From positions 1,353,501-1,417,500 of the forward strand of contig FSRD01000001.1 of the NCBI GenBank assembly GCA_900129675.1: 64,000 nt of DNA, written 5' to 3'. The notes beneath the pieces were generated by a model. The model saw only the letters and a program-made list of their open reading frames with translations. It was not told the DNA's origin and did not search any database. Made by a program: the position numbers and the translations under genes. The stretch comes from Bradyrhizobium erythrophlei (GTDB lineage Bacteria; Pseudomonadota; Alphaproteobacteria; Rhizobiales; Xanthobacteraceae). Below are positions 7,668-16,910 of the stretch, one piece after another. Position 1 is the stretch's first letter. Each line of letters starts with the position of its first letter.

Positions 7668-9386
7668 ATGACCATTACCACCAGCATCGCGCCAAAACCG
7701 CGCATCGACTGGACCAGGCCGGTGCTGTGGCTGTTTGCGGCCGTGCTGATCGCGCTGATCGTGCTGCCGCTGTCGTGGCTGGCGGTCTATGCCTTCACCG
7801 ACCGCGCGCGGCATCCGACGCTGCAGAATTTCGTCACCCTGTTCACCAACCCGGATTTCCTCGATCCGCTGTTGACCACGGCGATCATCGCCACCACGTC
7901 CGCCTTCATCTGCTGCATCGTCGCCGCCCCGATCGGATGGCTGGTATCGCGCACCGACATGCCCGGGCGTCAATTCATCCGCGCGCTGGTGACCGCCTCG
8001 TTCGTGACACCGCCGTTTCTCGGCGCGGTCGCGTGGGAGCTGCTGGCGGCGCCCAACAGCGGACTATTGAACCAGCTTTATCGTTTCATGACCGGCGCCG
8101 AATCGGATGCGCATCTGTTCGACATCTATTCGATGACCGGAATCATCTTCGTGATTTCCTGCTACACCTTTCCGTTCGTGTTCGTGCTGGTCGCCAACGC
8201 GCTCGACAACATGCCGGGCGAACTCGAGGATGCTTCCGCCATTCTCGGCGGCAAGGCCTGGACCACGGCGCGCCGCGTCACGATTCCCCTGGCACTGCCG
8301 GCGCTGGTCGCGGGCGCGCTGATCGCGTTCCTGCAGGCCATGACGCTGTTCGGATCGCCCGCGATCCTGGCGCTGCCCGCCGGTTTCCACACCATGACCA
8401 CGAAGATCTGGAGCCTGTTCCAATATCCGCCAAAGCTGGAGCTCGCCGCCGCCGCCGCGGTGCCGCTGTTGCTGCTGACGATATTGCTGCTGCAGGGCCA
8501 GAAATTCCTGCTGGGACGCCGCGGCTATTCCGTGGTCGGCGGCAAATATGGCGCGCCGCGCAAGGTCGAGTTGAAGGGCTGGCGCTGGGCGGCGCTGGCG
8601 CTGTGCCTCGTCGTGCTGCTCAATCCCGTGTTCCTGCCCTATCTCGCGCTGCTCAATGCGACGTTTTCGCCGAACGCCACCACGCTGGTGACGCCCTCGA
8701 CATTGACGCTGCATAACATCGTGTTCGTATTCACCGAATTGTCGTCGACCCAGCTCGCGCTCAAGAACACGGTGATCCTGGGCGCCTCGACCGCAACCAT
8801 CGGCACCATCCTCGCGCTCGTCATCGCCTATGTCACGACCCGCCGCGTCATCGGAGGCTACCGCGTGCTCGGCTTTCTCGCGACCGCGCCGGTGGCGGTG
8901 CCCGGCATCGTGCTCGGCGTCGGCCTGTTCCTGAGCTACACAAGGCCGCCCTTCGTGCTGTACGGCACGCTGTGGATTCTCCTGATCGCATTTCTCACCA
9001 TCAATCTGCCGTCGGCCTATCAGCAATTGCAGGCGGCGTTCGCTACCATCCACCCCGAACTCGAAGACGCCAGCCGCATTCTCGGTGCGACCCGGCTGCA
9101 GTCGCTGCTGCAGATCACGGCACCCCTGCTGCGCACCGGCGTGATCGCGACCTGGTGCTTCATCTTCATCGGCGTAATGCGCGAACTGTCGGCTGCGATC
9201 GTGCTGTTCACCTCGCAGACCAAGGTGCTCAGCGTGCTGATCTACGATCTCAACGAAAGCGGCGATCTCGCCGCGATTTCGGTGCTGGGCATTGCGATGC
9301 TGGTCATCACCTTCGCGGTGGTGCTCGCGGTGAACCGGATCCCGATGTTCGGCGGCAACGCCAGCGCGCGGTTGCGGAATGGTTAG
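7668..9386 (+). CDS. ABC transporter permease, double-length FbpB type
   Basis: The 572-residue protein begins at ATG 7668. About twelve hydrophobic segments fall in two halves, each ending with the EAA loop typical of binding-protein-dependent permeases (LEDASAILGG in the first half, LEDASRILGA in the second). Such fused permeases are characteristic of Fe3+ (FbpB) and aminoethylphosphonate importers and work with one ATPase and one binding protein, both encoded just upstream. It forms the inner-membrane channel. It shares strand with them but is separated from the binding-protein gene by a palindromic element. Confidence 0.9.
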   Translation: MTITTSIAPKPRIDWTRPVLWLFAAVLIALIVLPLSWLAVYAFTDRARHPTLQNFVTLFTNPDFLDPLLTTAIIATTSAFICCIVAAPIGWLVSRTDMPGRQFIRALVTASFVTPPFLGAVAWELLAAPNSGLLNQLYRFMTGAESDAHLFDIYSMTGIIFVISCYTFPFVFVLVANALDNMPGELEDASAILGGKAWTTARRVTIPLALPALVAGALIAFLQAMTLFGSPAILALPAGFHTMTTKIWSLFQYPPKLELAAAAAVPLLLLTILLLQGQKFLLGRRGYSVVGGKYGAPRKVELKGWRWAALALCLVVLLNPVFLPYLALLNATFSPNATTLVTPSTLTLHNIVFVFTELSSTQLALKNTVILGASTATIGTILALVIAYVTTRRVIGGYRVLGFLATAPVAVPGIVLGVGLFLSYTRPPFVLYGTLWILLIAFLTINLPSAYQQLQAAFATIHPELEDASRILGATRLQSLLQITAPLLRTGVIATWCFIFIGVMRELSAAIVLFTSQTKVLSVLIYDLNESGDLAAISVLGIAMLVITFAVVLAVNRIPMFGGNASARLRNG

Positions 9387-9405
9387 CGCTGCCCGAAGCG
9401 CTAGC

Positions 9406-9490
9406 CGTCATTGCGAGGAGCGAAGCGACGAAGCAATCCATTCTTTCTTGACGCGGCGAAATGGATTGCTTCGCTTCGCTCGCAATGACG
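9406..9490. repeat. Palindromic intergenic repeat, family B copy 2
   Basis: CGTCATTGCGAGGAGCGAAG pairs with CGCTCGCAATGACG and inner AGCAATCCAT/ATGGATTGCT arms. It matches the copy at 3694-3773. It lies between two convergent genes and could act as a bidirectional terminator. Confidence 0.8.
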
Positions 9491-9505
9491 AATGGATAGA
9501 GATCG

Positions 9506-9598
9506 TAGGGTGGGCAAAGCGCAGCGTGCCCACCATTCAGCACCACGATTGATGATAGATGGTGGGCACGGCGCAAAGAGCGCCTTTGCCCACCCTAC
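9506..9598. repeat. Palindromic repeat, family C copy 2, overlapping a gene end
   Basis: TAGGGTGGGCAAAG at the left pairs with CTTTGCCCACCCTA at the right, with inner GTGCCCACCAT/ATGGTGGGCAC arms. Its right end contains the stop codon (complement of CTA at 9595-9597) of the minus-strand gene 9595-10701. Confidence 0.8.
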
Positions 9599-10701
9599 TT
9601 TTCCACCCTGTACGCCGCGACCTGCTCTTTCAGCCGCTGCAGCGACGCCAGCGGTGCGGCGCGGTCGACGACATATTGCCCGCTCGCGAGCAGCGACAGC
9701 ACCTTCTGATCGATCGCCGGCGAATGGTGGATCACGTCGCCATAGTTGCCGAGATCATGGGTGATCTCCTTCACCCCGCGAAGATCGTGCAGGCGGACGT
9801 TGGAGAACCGCGCCAGCCGCTGGCTGGCATAGGCGGTGAAATCGTAGACGATCTTCAACGTTGCCGGCGAAGCATCCCGCGTCGCCACGAATTGCAGGAT
9901 CGAATAGGGCGGGAAGTAGATATCGAATTTCACGTCCGGATGGCGTTCGATCAGGCCGATCGCATCGCGCTCGAAATTCGCCACCATGGCGTCGTAGTCA
10001 TAGCCTTCGGCGAGATAATTGCTGCGCACGGGGTCGATGATGCGCCGGAACGAGGCCTCCGAATTTTTCGTGTTGTAGAACCCGGCGACGTCGTAATCGG
10101 ACCGCAGCGCGTTGATGTCATCGACTTCGGAGATCGGAAACTTGAACATGACCCCGTTGGTCAGCCGCGACACGACCGGCCGCAGCGGCGGCAGCGACCG
10201 CGCCAGGATCCACGCCGACTCCCGCGCCATGGCCCCGCTGAACAGATAGCCCGCGATACCCTTTGCATTTCGCCGGTAGAGATCGGCGGGAAAATAGGAT
10301 TCGGAATCGACATCCGGCGCATCCCGGAAAATCCAGTCGTCCATCTGCCAGACGACCCTCTTGGGATGCCGTTCGAGTGCTGCGGCGAGCACAAAGCTCT
10401 GCTCCTTCGAGGTCGATCCGCTCATGACCAGCTTGAGCGAGCGGACGCCCAGCGCCTTGTCGATATCGCTTTGCCGGAAGTGCAGCGCCAGCGAAGTCCC
10501 CATCAACACCGTGTCGAAATCCTGGCTTCGGATCAGGCCGGCATTCTGCATGCGGCTGTCGGGCGAATACATCGCCGGAAACAGCCGCTCCGGCCGGAGC
10601 AATTGCAGGGGATCGACGGCGAAATTCAGCGCCGCCGCCATCAAGACGAACGCGGCGCTGGCGCCGAGAAACCGCACCAGATTCTTCAGCGCTACACTCA
10701 T
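9595..10701 (-). CDS. AlgJ/DltD-like partner of an MBOAT acyltransferase
   Basis: The 368-residue protein starts at ATG 10701, overlapping the MBOAT stop as ATGA, which implies translational coupling. It has an N-terminal membrane anchor (about residues 9-27) and then a periplasmic domain. The segment VLMGTSLALHF resembles the GxS nucleophile region of SGNH-type proteins that accompany MBOAT proteins (AlgJ/AlgX, DltD, PatB). The family role is to transfer the acyl group from the MBOAT to an exported glycan. The target here is unknown. The stop codon lies inside a palindromic repeat, so the C-terminus may have been reset by repeat insertion. Confidence 0.7.
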   Translation of the reverse strand: MSVALKNLVRFLGASAAFVLMAAALNFAVDPLQLLRPERLFPAMYSPDSRMQNAGLIRSQDFDTVLMGTSLALHFRQSDIDKALGVRSLKLVMSGSTSKEQSFVLAAALERHPKRVVWQMDDWIFRDAPDVDSESYFPADLYRRNAKGIAGYLFSGAMARESAWILARSLPPLRPVVSRLTNGVMFKFPISEVDDINALRSDYDVAGFYNTKNSEASFRRIIDPVRSNYLAEGYDYDAMVANFERDAIGLIERHPDVKFDIYFPPYSILQFVATRDASPATLKIVYDFTAYASQRLARFSNVRLHDLRGVKEITHDLGNYGDVIHHSPAIDQKVLSLLASGQYVVDRAAPLASLQRLKEQVAAYRVEK

Positions 10702-12137
10702 CAGAACCTGAAATAGATGAATTCAGAGTGCTGCTGGATTCCGAGGATCCCGAACGCAAGCACCGCGGCAGTGGCGTAGAGGAACAGCGGGCGCAGCCGC
10801 CATGCGCTCAGACCGCTTCCCACGGTCCGGTTGGCGTGGTCGTAGCCCATGATCTGCTGGGTATTCGGCGCAAGCCACGCCAGCGCGGCGTAGGCGGCGA
10901 CGAAGGCAAGATCGGCGATTTCACCGCGGCCAAGGGCAAGGTGAGCGGGATCGGCCATCTTCGAGAGCACGTAAATCGCCGAATTGATGTCGTCGGCGCG
11001 AAAGAACACCCAGGCGACGACGACGGCAACAAACGTCAGCACGAACGCCGCGAACCTCGCCACCGGCTCAAGGGTGGGAGGAGCCTTGGGCGCAAAGTTG
11101 TTCCAGGCGTGATTGATGCAGAGATAGGCGCCGTGCAGCGCGCCCCAGGCCACGAACGTCCAGGCCGCGCCGTGCCAGAGGCCGCCCAGCAGCATGGTGA
11201 TCATCAGATTGACGTAGCGCAGGATGCGGCCGTGCCGGTTGCCGCCGAGGGGTATGTAGAGATAGTCGCGCAGGAACTGCGACAGCGTCATGTGCCAGCG
11301 CCGCCAGAAATCGATGATGTTTCGCGCCTTGTAGGGCGAGTTGAAATTCAGCGGCAGAAAGATGCCGAACATCAGCGATATCCCGATCGCCATGTCGGAA
11401 TAGCCGGAGAAATCGAAATAGAGCTGGAAGGTGTAGGCCAGCGCGCCGATCCAGGCCTGATCGAAGGTCGGCGCGTTCGGGCCGAACGCGAGGCTGACCA
11501 GCGGCTGGATGCCGTCGGCGAGACAGGTCTTCTTGAACAGGCCGATCGCGAAGATGATCAGGCCGCACAGGATCAGATGCGCGTCCGGGCGCTTGGTCTC
11601 GGCGCGCTCGAATTGCGGGATCATGTCCTTGTGATGGAGAATCGGTCCCGCGATCAGATGCGGAAAATACGTGACGAACAGCGCGTAATGCGGCAGCGCA
11701 TAGCGCGCGACGTTACCCCGGTAGGCGTCGACCAGAAACGCGATCTGCGTAAACGTATAGAAGGAAATGCCGACCGGCAGCAGGATGTGGAGGGTGATCC
11801 CGGTCGAGAACAGGGCGTTGAAATTGGCGGCAAGAAAGCCGGCATATTTGAAGATGCCGAGCAGGAGCAGATCGCCGGCGACCCCGGCCGTGAGCACCGC
11901 GAAGCGCAGCGGCGGCCGCAACTTCCGCGCGATCAGCAAATATCCGATGCCGTAATTGAACGCGACCGAGCCGACCAGCAGCGCCACGAATTGCCAATTA
12001 CTGAACGAGTAGAACGCCAGCGAGGCCAGCGCCAGCCAGATCACGGGAGCGAGATTGCCAAGCCTGCCCAGCGCGAAATAGCCAAGCAGGACGACCGGCA
12101 GGAACAGGAAGATAAAAGGATAGGAATTGAAGAGCAT
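10701..12137 (-). CDS. MBOAT family membrane O-acyltransferase (AlgI-like)
   Basis: The 478-residue protein starts at ATG 12137, chosen because it opens with the MLFNSYPFIFLFLPV segment that begins nearly all AlgI-type MBOATs. About ten or more membrane segments follow. The MBOAT signature is clear: FDFSGYSDMAIG, DFWRRWHMTLSQFLRDYLYIP, and the catalytic His in GGLWHGA with a second His in WGALHG. It moves an acyl group, usually acetyl, across the inner membrane for O-acylation of an exported polysaccharide, together with the coupled downstream protein. No polysaccharide synthesis genes are nearby, so the acceptor is unknown. Confidence 0.9.
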   Translation of the reverse strand: MLFNSYPFIFLFLPVVLLGYFALGRLGNLAPVIWLALASLAFYSFSNWQFVALLVGSVAFNYGIGYLLIARKLRPPLRFAVLTAGVAGDLLLLGIFKYAGFLAANFNALFSTGITLHILLPVGISFYTFTQIAFLVDAYRGNVARYALPHYALFVTYFPHLIAGPILHHKDMIPQFERAETKRPDAHLILCGLIIFAIGLFKKTCLADGIQPLVSLAFGPNAPTFDQAWIGALAYTFQLYFDFSGYSDMAIGISLMFGIFLPLNFNSPYKARNIIDFWRRWHMTLSQFLRDYLYIPLGGNRHGRILRYVNLMITMLLGGLWHGAAWTFVAWGALHGAYLCINHAWNNFAPKAPPTLEPVARFAAFVLTFVAVVVAWVFFRADDINSAIYVLSKMADPAHLALGRGEIADLAFVAAYAALAWLAPNTQQIMGYDHANRTVGSGLSAWRLRPLFLYATAAVLAFGILGIQQHSEFIYFRF

Positions 12138-12293
12138 CAGGCCTTTCTCTGGCGTTCCCAAAAGCCTAACCATACAACGCGGCGGCCAACAACCCTGCGG
12201 CTCCAGTGCGTTGGAACCACTGCTGGAAATCGGCGCGATCGAACCGATATAAGGACGGCTGGACAACAAGTCCGCAGACTGAACGAGGATTGA

Positions 12294-14411
12294 GTGACCC
12301 AAGCAGCAGCCAAAACGCCTTCAGAGCCCGTGCCGGTGGCCCCGCGCCGCCCGCATTCCTTCACCACCCACGGCATCGCGGTGACGGACGATTATGCCTG
12401 GTTGAAGGACGCCAGATGGCAGGAGGTGCTGCGCGACCCCTCGATCCTGGATCCGGATGTAAGAAAATATCTGGAAGCCGAAAACGACTACACCGAAAGC
12501 CTGCTCGGCCACACCGCATCGCTGCAGAAGAAGCTGGTCAAGGAGATGCGCGGGCGGATCAAGGAGGACGATTCCAGCGTCCCCGCGCCGGACGGTCCTT
12601 ACGCCTATTTGCGCAAGTTCCGCGAGGGCGGGCAGCACGAACTGTTCGGCCGCTGCCCACGCGATGGCGGCGAGGCGACAATCGTGCTCGATGGCGACCA
12701 GCTTGCGGCGAGCCACGACTACTTCAAGTTCGGCGGCGCGCGCCATTCGCCGGATCACCGGCTGCATGCCTGGAGCGCCGACACCAAGGGCTCGGAATAT
12801 TTTTCCATTCGCGTGCGCGACTGGGCCGGTGGCACCGACCTCGACGACCTCGTCGAGGAGACCGACGGCGGCGTGGTCTGGAGCACGGACGCAAAGAGCT
12901 TCTTCTACGTCAGGCTCGACGACAATCATCGCCCGATGCAGGTCTGGCGTCATCGGCTGGGAACCAAACAGGCCGACGATGTGCTGGTTTACGAGGAGCA
13001 TGATTCCGGCTGGTTCACCCATCTGCATGAGAGTTCCAGCGGCCGGTTCTGCGTGATCGCGGGCGGCGACCATGAAACCTCGGAGCAGCGGCTGATCGAC
13101 CTCGCCGATCCCGAGGCCCCGCCGCGCGTGGTCGCGGCGCGCGAGGAAGGCGTGCAATATGCGGTCAACGACCGCGGCGACCGATTGTTCATCCTGACCA
13201 ACGCCGATGGTGCGATCGACTTCAAGGTGGTTACCGCGCCGCTGGCGTCGCCCGAGCGCGCCAACTGGCGCGATTTGATCCCCTATCGCGAAGGCATCTA
13301 CCTGCTCGATGTCGAGCTTTACGCTGACCACATGGTGCGGCTGGAGCGCGCCAATGCGCTGCCCGCCATCATCATCCGTGACCTCAATTCCGGCGAAGAG
13401 CATGCCATCGCCTTCGACGAGGCGGCCTATTCGCTCGACACCATGGGCGGCTATGAATTCGAGACCACGAATTTGCGGTTTTCGTATTCGTCGATGACGA
13501 CGCCGTCGGAAGTCTATGACTACGACATGGCCAAGCGGACGCGGGTGTTGCGCAAGCGCCAGGAGATTCCGTCCGGCCACGACCCGGCCGATTACGTCAC
13601 CACGCGGATCATGGCAACCGCGCACGACGGCGCAAAGGTGCCGGTCTCGATCCTGCACCGCAAGGACCTCGTGCGCGACGGCCGCGCACCGCTGCTGCTC
13701 TATGGCTACGGCTCCTACGGCATGGCGATGCCGGCGTCATTTGCCGCCAACCGGCTGTCGCTGGTCGATCGCGGCTTTGTGTATGCGATCGCGCATATCA
13801 GAGGCGGCGCGGACAAGGGCTGGGGCTGGTATCTCGACGGCAAGCGCGAGAAGAAGACGAACTCGTTCGATGATTTTGCCGCGGCTGCGCGCGCGCTGAT
13901 CGAAGCCAAATACACCGGCGTGAAACGCATCGTCGGCCATGGCGGCAGCGCCGGCGGCATGCTGATGGGCGCGGTCGCCAACCGCGCCGGCGAATTGTTC
14001 GCCGGCATCGTCGCCGAAGTGCCGTTCGTCGACGTGCTCAACACCATGCTCGACGACACCCTGCCGCTGACGCCGCCGGAATGGCCGGAATGGGGCAACC
14101 CGATCGAGAGCGAGAAAGATTTTCGAACGATCCTGTCCTATTCGCCCTACGACAATGTCGCCGCAAAAGATTATCCGGCGATTCTGGCGATGGGCGGGCT
14201 CACCGATCCCCGCGTCACCTACTGGGAGCCGGCCAAATGGATCGCACGATTGCGCGCGACCATGACCGGCGGCGGCCCGGTGCTGCTCCGCACCAACATG
14301 GGCGCCGGCCATGGCGGCGCCTCGGGCCGCTTCAACCGACTCGACGAAGTCGCGATCGCCTATGCGTTCGCACTATGGGCGGTGGGGTTGGCGGACAAGC
14401 GCGAGGCGTGA
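12294..14411 (+). CDS. ptrB: Oligopeptidase B (prolyl oligopeptidase family S9A)
   Basis: The 705-residue protein starts at GTG 12294. The N-terminal two-thirds form the beta-propeller and the C-terminal third the alpha/beta-hydrolase domain. The catalytic triad is visible: Ser552 in GHGGSAGGML, Asp638 in GLTDPRV and His673 in GAGHGG. The segment LNTMLDDTLPLTPPEWPEWGNP is characteristic of oligopeptidase B, which cleaves short peptides after Arg or Lys in the cytoplasm or periplasm. I see no signal peptide, so cytoplasmic action is likely. Length matches the family (about 690-710). It is divergent from the MBOAT gene with a 156-base gap. Confidence 0.9.
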   Translation: MTQAAAKTPSEPVPVAPRRPHSFTTHGIAVTDDYAWLKDARWQEVLRDPSILDPDVRKYLEAENDYTESLLGHTASLQKKLVKEMRGRIKEDDSSVPAPDGPYAYLRKFREGGQHELFGRCPRDGGEATIVLDGDQLAASHDYFKFGGARHSPDHRLHAWSADTKGSEYFSIRVRDWAGGTDLDDLVEETDGGVVWSTDAKSFFYVRLDDNHRPMQVWRHRLGTKQADDVLVYEEHDSGWFTHLHESSSGRFCVIAGGDHETSEQRLIDLADPEAPPRVVAAREEGVQYAVNDRGDRLFILTNADGAIDFKVVTAPLASPERANWRDLIPYREGIYLLDVELYADHMVRLERANALPAIIIRDLNSGEEHAIAFDEAAYSLDTMGGYEFETTNLRFSYSSMTTPSEVYDYDMAKRTRVLRKRQEIPSGHDPADYVTTRIMATAHDGAKVPVSILHRKDLVRDGRAPLLLYGYGSYGMAMPASFAANRLSLVDRGFVYAIAHIRGGADKGWGWYLDGKREKKTNSFDDFAAAARALIEAKYTGVKRIVGHGGSAGGMLMGAVANRAGELFAGIVAEVPFVDVLNTMLDDTLPLTPPEWPEWGNPIESEKDFRTILSYSPYDNVAAKDYPAILAMGGLTDPRVTYWEPAKWIARLRATMTGGGPVLLRTNMGAGHGGASGRFNRLDEVAIAYAFALWAVGLADKREA

Positions 14412-14416
14412 GTTGC

Positions 14417-14551
14417 GTGTCCCGGACGCGGTGCAGCGTGACATCAGCGCGTTTACGCGCGTCTTCGACGCGCTATGGCTCCGCAGAGCCGGGACCCATG
14501 GACCCCGGATCAGCAGCGCACCGCTTACGCGCTGCGCAGCATCCGGGGAAC
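14417..14551. repeat. Palindromic intergenic repeat, family A copy 2
   Basis: It begins GTGTCCCGGACGCGGTGCAGCG and ends CAGCATCCGGGGAAC, like the element at 1697-1815, with a longer inner dyad (GCGCGTTTACGCGC). It lies between convergent genes. Confidence 0.75.
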
Positions 14552-14594
14552 AACAGCAAGCATCGATCCTCTGTCGCCTGGAGCTTCGCGACGC

Positions 14595-16037
14595 CTACGG
14601 CATCGTGTAGGCGGTCTTGACCGTCGTATAGAATTCCGCCGCGTATTTGCCTTGTTCGCGCGGTCCGAAGCTGGAACCCTTCCGGCCGCCGAACGGCACG
14701 TGATAGTCGACGCCGGCGATCGGCAGATTGACCATCACCATGCCGGCTTCGGCGTTGCGCTTGAAGTCGCTGGCATATTTCAGGCTGGTGGTGCAGATGC
14801 CGGCGGACAGGCCGAACTCGGTGTCGTTGGCAACGGCCAATGCCTCCGCATAATCGTTGACGCGAATGACGGATGCGACCGGCCCGAAAATTTCCTCGCG
14901 CGCGATCCGCATAGTGTTGGTCACCTCGGTGAACAGCGCCGGCTGCAAATAGAAGCCGGGCGCGTCACGCTTGAGGCGCTCGCCGCCGAAAGCGAGTTTT
15001 GCGCCTTCTTCCTTGCCGATCGCGAGGTATCTGAGGTCCTGATCGAGCTGGCTTTGATCGACCACCGGGCCGATATCGGTACCGGCTTTCACGGCGTCGT
15101 CGATCTTCAGCCCGCTGATGCGCTCGGCGAGAGCGGCGACGAATTTGTCGTGAATGCCCTTGGTGACGATCAGCCGCGAGGCGGCGGTGCAGCGCTGGCC
15201 GGTGGAAAAGAACGCGCTGTTGGCGGCGCACTCCACCGCAACCTTCAAATCGGCATCGTCGAGCACCACCAGCGGATTCTTGCCGCCCATCTCGAGCTGG
15301 AATTTCTTCATCGGCCGCGAGGCGACGCAGGCCGCGGCAACTTTATGACCGGTTGCGACCGACCCCGTAAAGCTGATCGCGGCAACATCGGGATGCTCGA
15401 GCAGCGCCGCGCCGACCTCGGAGCCGCGGCCGATCACGAGGTTGAGCACGCCCTTCGGCAGGCCTGAGCGATGCAGGATATCGACCAGCGCCCAGGTCGA
15501 GCCCGGCACCAGATCGGCAGGCTTGATCACAACCGTGTTGCCATAGGCCAGCGCCGGCGCGATTTTCCAGGCGGGAATGGCAATCGGGAAATTCCACGGC
15601 GTGATCAGGCCGACGACGCCGATCCCCTCGCGGGTGATCTCGATGTCGACGCCGGGGCGCACCGAAGCCAGCTTCTCGCCGGCCATGCGCAGGCATTCGC
15701 CGGCGAAGAACGCAAAAATCTGTCCGGCGCGCGCGACCTCGCCGATCCCCTCGGGCAGCGTCTTGCCTTCCTCGCGCGACAGCAGGCGACCGAGTTCATC
15801 TTTGCGCGCCAGAATCTCGTCCGAGGCCTTTTTCAGGATGTCGTAGCGGACCTGCGGCGTCGCGCGCGACCATGCCGGGAATGCCATCTTGGCAGCGGCA
15901 ACCGCAGCATCGGCCTGCGCGCGGGTGCCGCGTACCACCTGGCCCACCACATCGTTGGTATCCGACGGATTGACGTTGGGCGACCGCGCGCCGTCGGAAA
16001 TCCACTCGCCGTCGATCAGATTGTTGAACATCAGCAT
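14595..16037 (-). CDS. NAD(P)+-dependent aldehyde dehydrogenase (sugar-acid catabolism)
   Basis: The 480-residue enzyme starts at ATG 16037. All aldehyde dehydrogenase landmarks are present: ITPWNFP near 145-151, the cofactor loop FTGSVATG near 223-230, general base Glu249 in LEMGG and nucleophile Cys283 in STGQRCTAAS. It resembles alpha-ketoglutarate-semialdehyde and glycolaldehyde dehydrogenases of oxidative pentose pathways. Encoded 50 bases after the RraA-family gene and in the same direction as the dehydratase, it probably oxidises the aldehyde product of that route. Substrate assignment is inferred from neighbours. Confidence 0.88.
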   Translation of the reverse strand: MLMFNNLIDGEWISDGARSPNVNPSDTNDVVGQVVRGTRAQADAAVAAAKMAFPAWSRATPQVRYDILKKASDEILARKDELGRLLSREEGKTLPEGIGEVARAGQIFAFFAGECLRMAGEKLASVRPGVDIEITREGIGVVGLITPWNFPIAIPAWKIAPALAYGNTVVIKPADLVPGSTWALVDILHRSGLPKGVLNLVIGRGSEVGAALLEHPDVAAISFTGSVATGHKVAAACVASRPMKKFQLEMGGKNPLVVLDDADLKVAVECAANSAFFSTGQRCTAASRLIVTKGIHDKFVAALAERISGLKIDDAVKAGTDIGPVVDQSQLDQDLRYLAIGKEEGAKLAFGGERLKRDAPGFYLQPALFTEVTNTMRIAREEIFGPVASVIRVNDYAEALAVANDTEFGLSAGICTTSLKYASDFKRNAEAGMVMVNLPIAGVDYHVPFGGRKGSSFGPREQGKYAAEFYTTVKTAYTMP

Positions 16038-16087
16038 GGCTTGTTCCTTCTATCGTTAGATTATACTTCTCGCCGGTTCCGGGGACC

Positions 16088-16807
16088 TTATCGCTTGTTC
16101 GCCTTCCGCCAAGCCGCGAAATCGACCAGCGTCTGCGGATCGGTCGCGGGATAGAGCCCGAGGATGGAGCGGCCGTTGTTGACTTGCTCGGTGACGAAAT
16201 CCTCGAACGCGGTCATCTCGACGGTCTCGTCGGCGATCTCGTCGGCAAGGTGGGCGGGGATCACGATCACGCCGTCGCTGTCGCCCAATATGACGTCGCC
16301 GGGAAACACCGGCGCGTCGCCGCAGCCGATCGGCACATTGATCTCGATCGCCTGATGCAACGTCAGATTGGTCGGCGCGCTTGGCCGGTGGTGATAGGCA
16401 GGGAAGCCGAGCTTGGCGATCTCGGCGGAATCGCGAAAACCGCCGTCGGTGATGACACCGGCGCAGCCGCGCTTCATCAATCGCGTCACCAGGATGGCGC
16501 CGGCGGAGGCCGCGCGGGCGTCCTTGCGGCTGTCCATGACCAGCACGGCGCCAGGCGGACAGTCTTCAATGGCCTTGCGCTGCGGATGAGCGCGGTCGCG
16601 AAACACGTCGATCTTGTTGAGATCTTCGCGCGCCGGCATGTAGCGCAGCGTAAAGGCCTCGCCGACCAGGGTCGGCTGGTCGGGGTCGAGCGGATGCACA
16701 TCCTGGATCATCTGGATGCGCAGGCCGCGCTTGAACAGCGCGGTGGCCACCGTCGCGGTCGAGACGGTCTTGAGCTTGTTGCGGGTTGCTTCGCTGAGTT
16801 TTGACAT
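16088..16807 (-). CDS. RraA-family protein, probable 2-keto acid aldolase
   Basis: The 239-residue protein starts at ATG 16807. It belongs to the RraA/dimethylmenaquinone methyltransferase-like superfamily; GCAGVITDGGFRD contains the Gly...Arg-Asp signature that in 4-hydroxy-4-methyl-2-oxoglutarate aldolases binds the substrate carboxylate and a divalent metal. The name ribonuclease regulator used for many relatives is unlikely to describe this gene, because it sits between a sugar-acid dehydratase and an aldehyde dehydrogenase. I infer retro-aldol cleavage of a 2-keto-3-deoxy sugar acid to pyruvate plus an aldehyde. Confidence 0.8.
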   Translation of the reverse strand: MSKLSEATRNKLKTVSTATVATALFKRGLRIQMIQDVHPLDPDQPTLVGEAFTLRYMPAREDLNKIDVFRDRAHPQRKAIEDCPPGAVLVMDSRKDARAASAGAILVTRLMKRGCAGVITDGGFRDSAEIAKLGFPAYHHRPSAPTNLTLHQAIEINVPIGCGDAPVFPGDVILGDSDGVIVIPAHLADEIADETVEMTAFEDFVTEQVNNGRSILGLYPATDPQTLVDFAAWRKANKR

Positions 16808-16828
16808 TGGTTCTATCCCGGTTTGTTT

Positions 16829-16906
16829 GTCATTCCGGGGCGCGCGAAGCGCGAACCCGGAATCTCGAGATTCCGGGTCTGGTCCTTCGGACCATCCCGG
16901 AATGAC
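16829..16906. repeat. Palindromic intergenic repeat, family D copy 2
   Basis: GTCATTCCGGGG opens and CCCGGAATGAC closes the unit; the centre AATCTCGAGATT is itself palindromic. The inner GGTCCTTCGGACC matches the family D element at 7513. It separates the dehydratase and RraA-family genes inside one operon. Confidence 0.8.
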
Positions 16907-16910
16907 GGGG

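Noticed and set aside
10728..12293. 521-codon plus-strand frame opposite the MBOAT gene
   Set aside because: The MBOAT reading on the minus strand has clear signatures; the plus frame is charged low-complexity sequence typical of a shadow.
1697..16906. Repeated palindromic elements as CRISPR or insertion-sequence ends
   Set aside because: Copies are scattered singly between genes, differ in family, and show no spacer arrays, transposase genes or target duplications.
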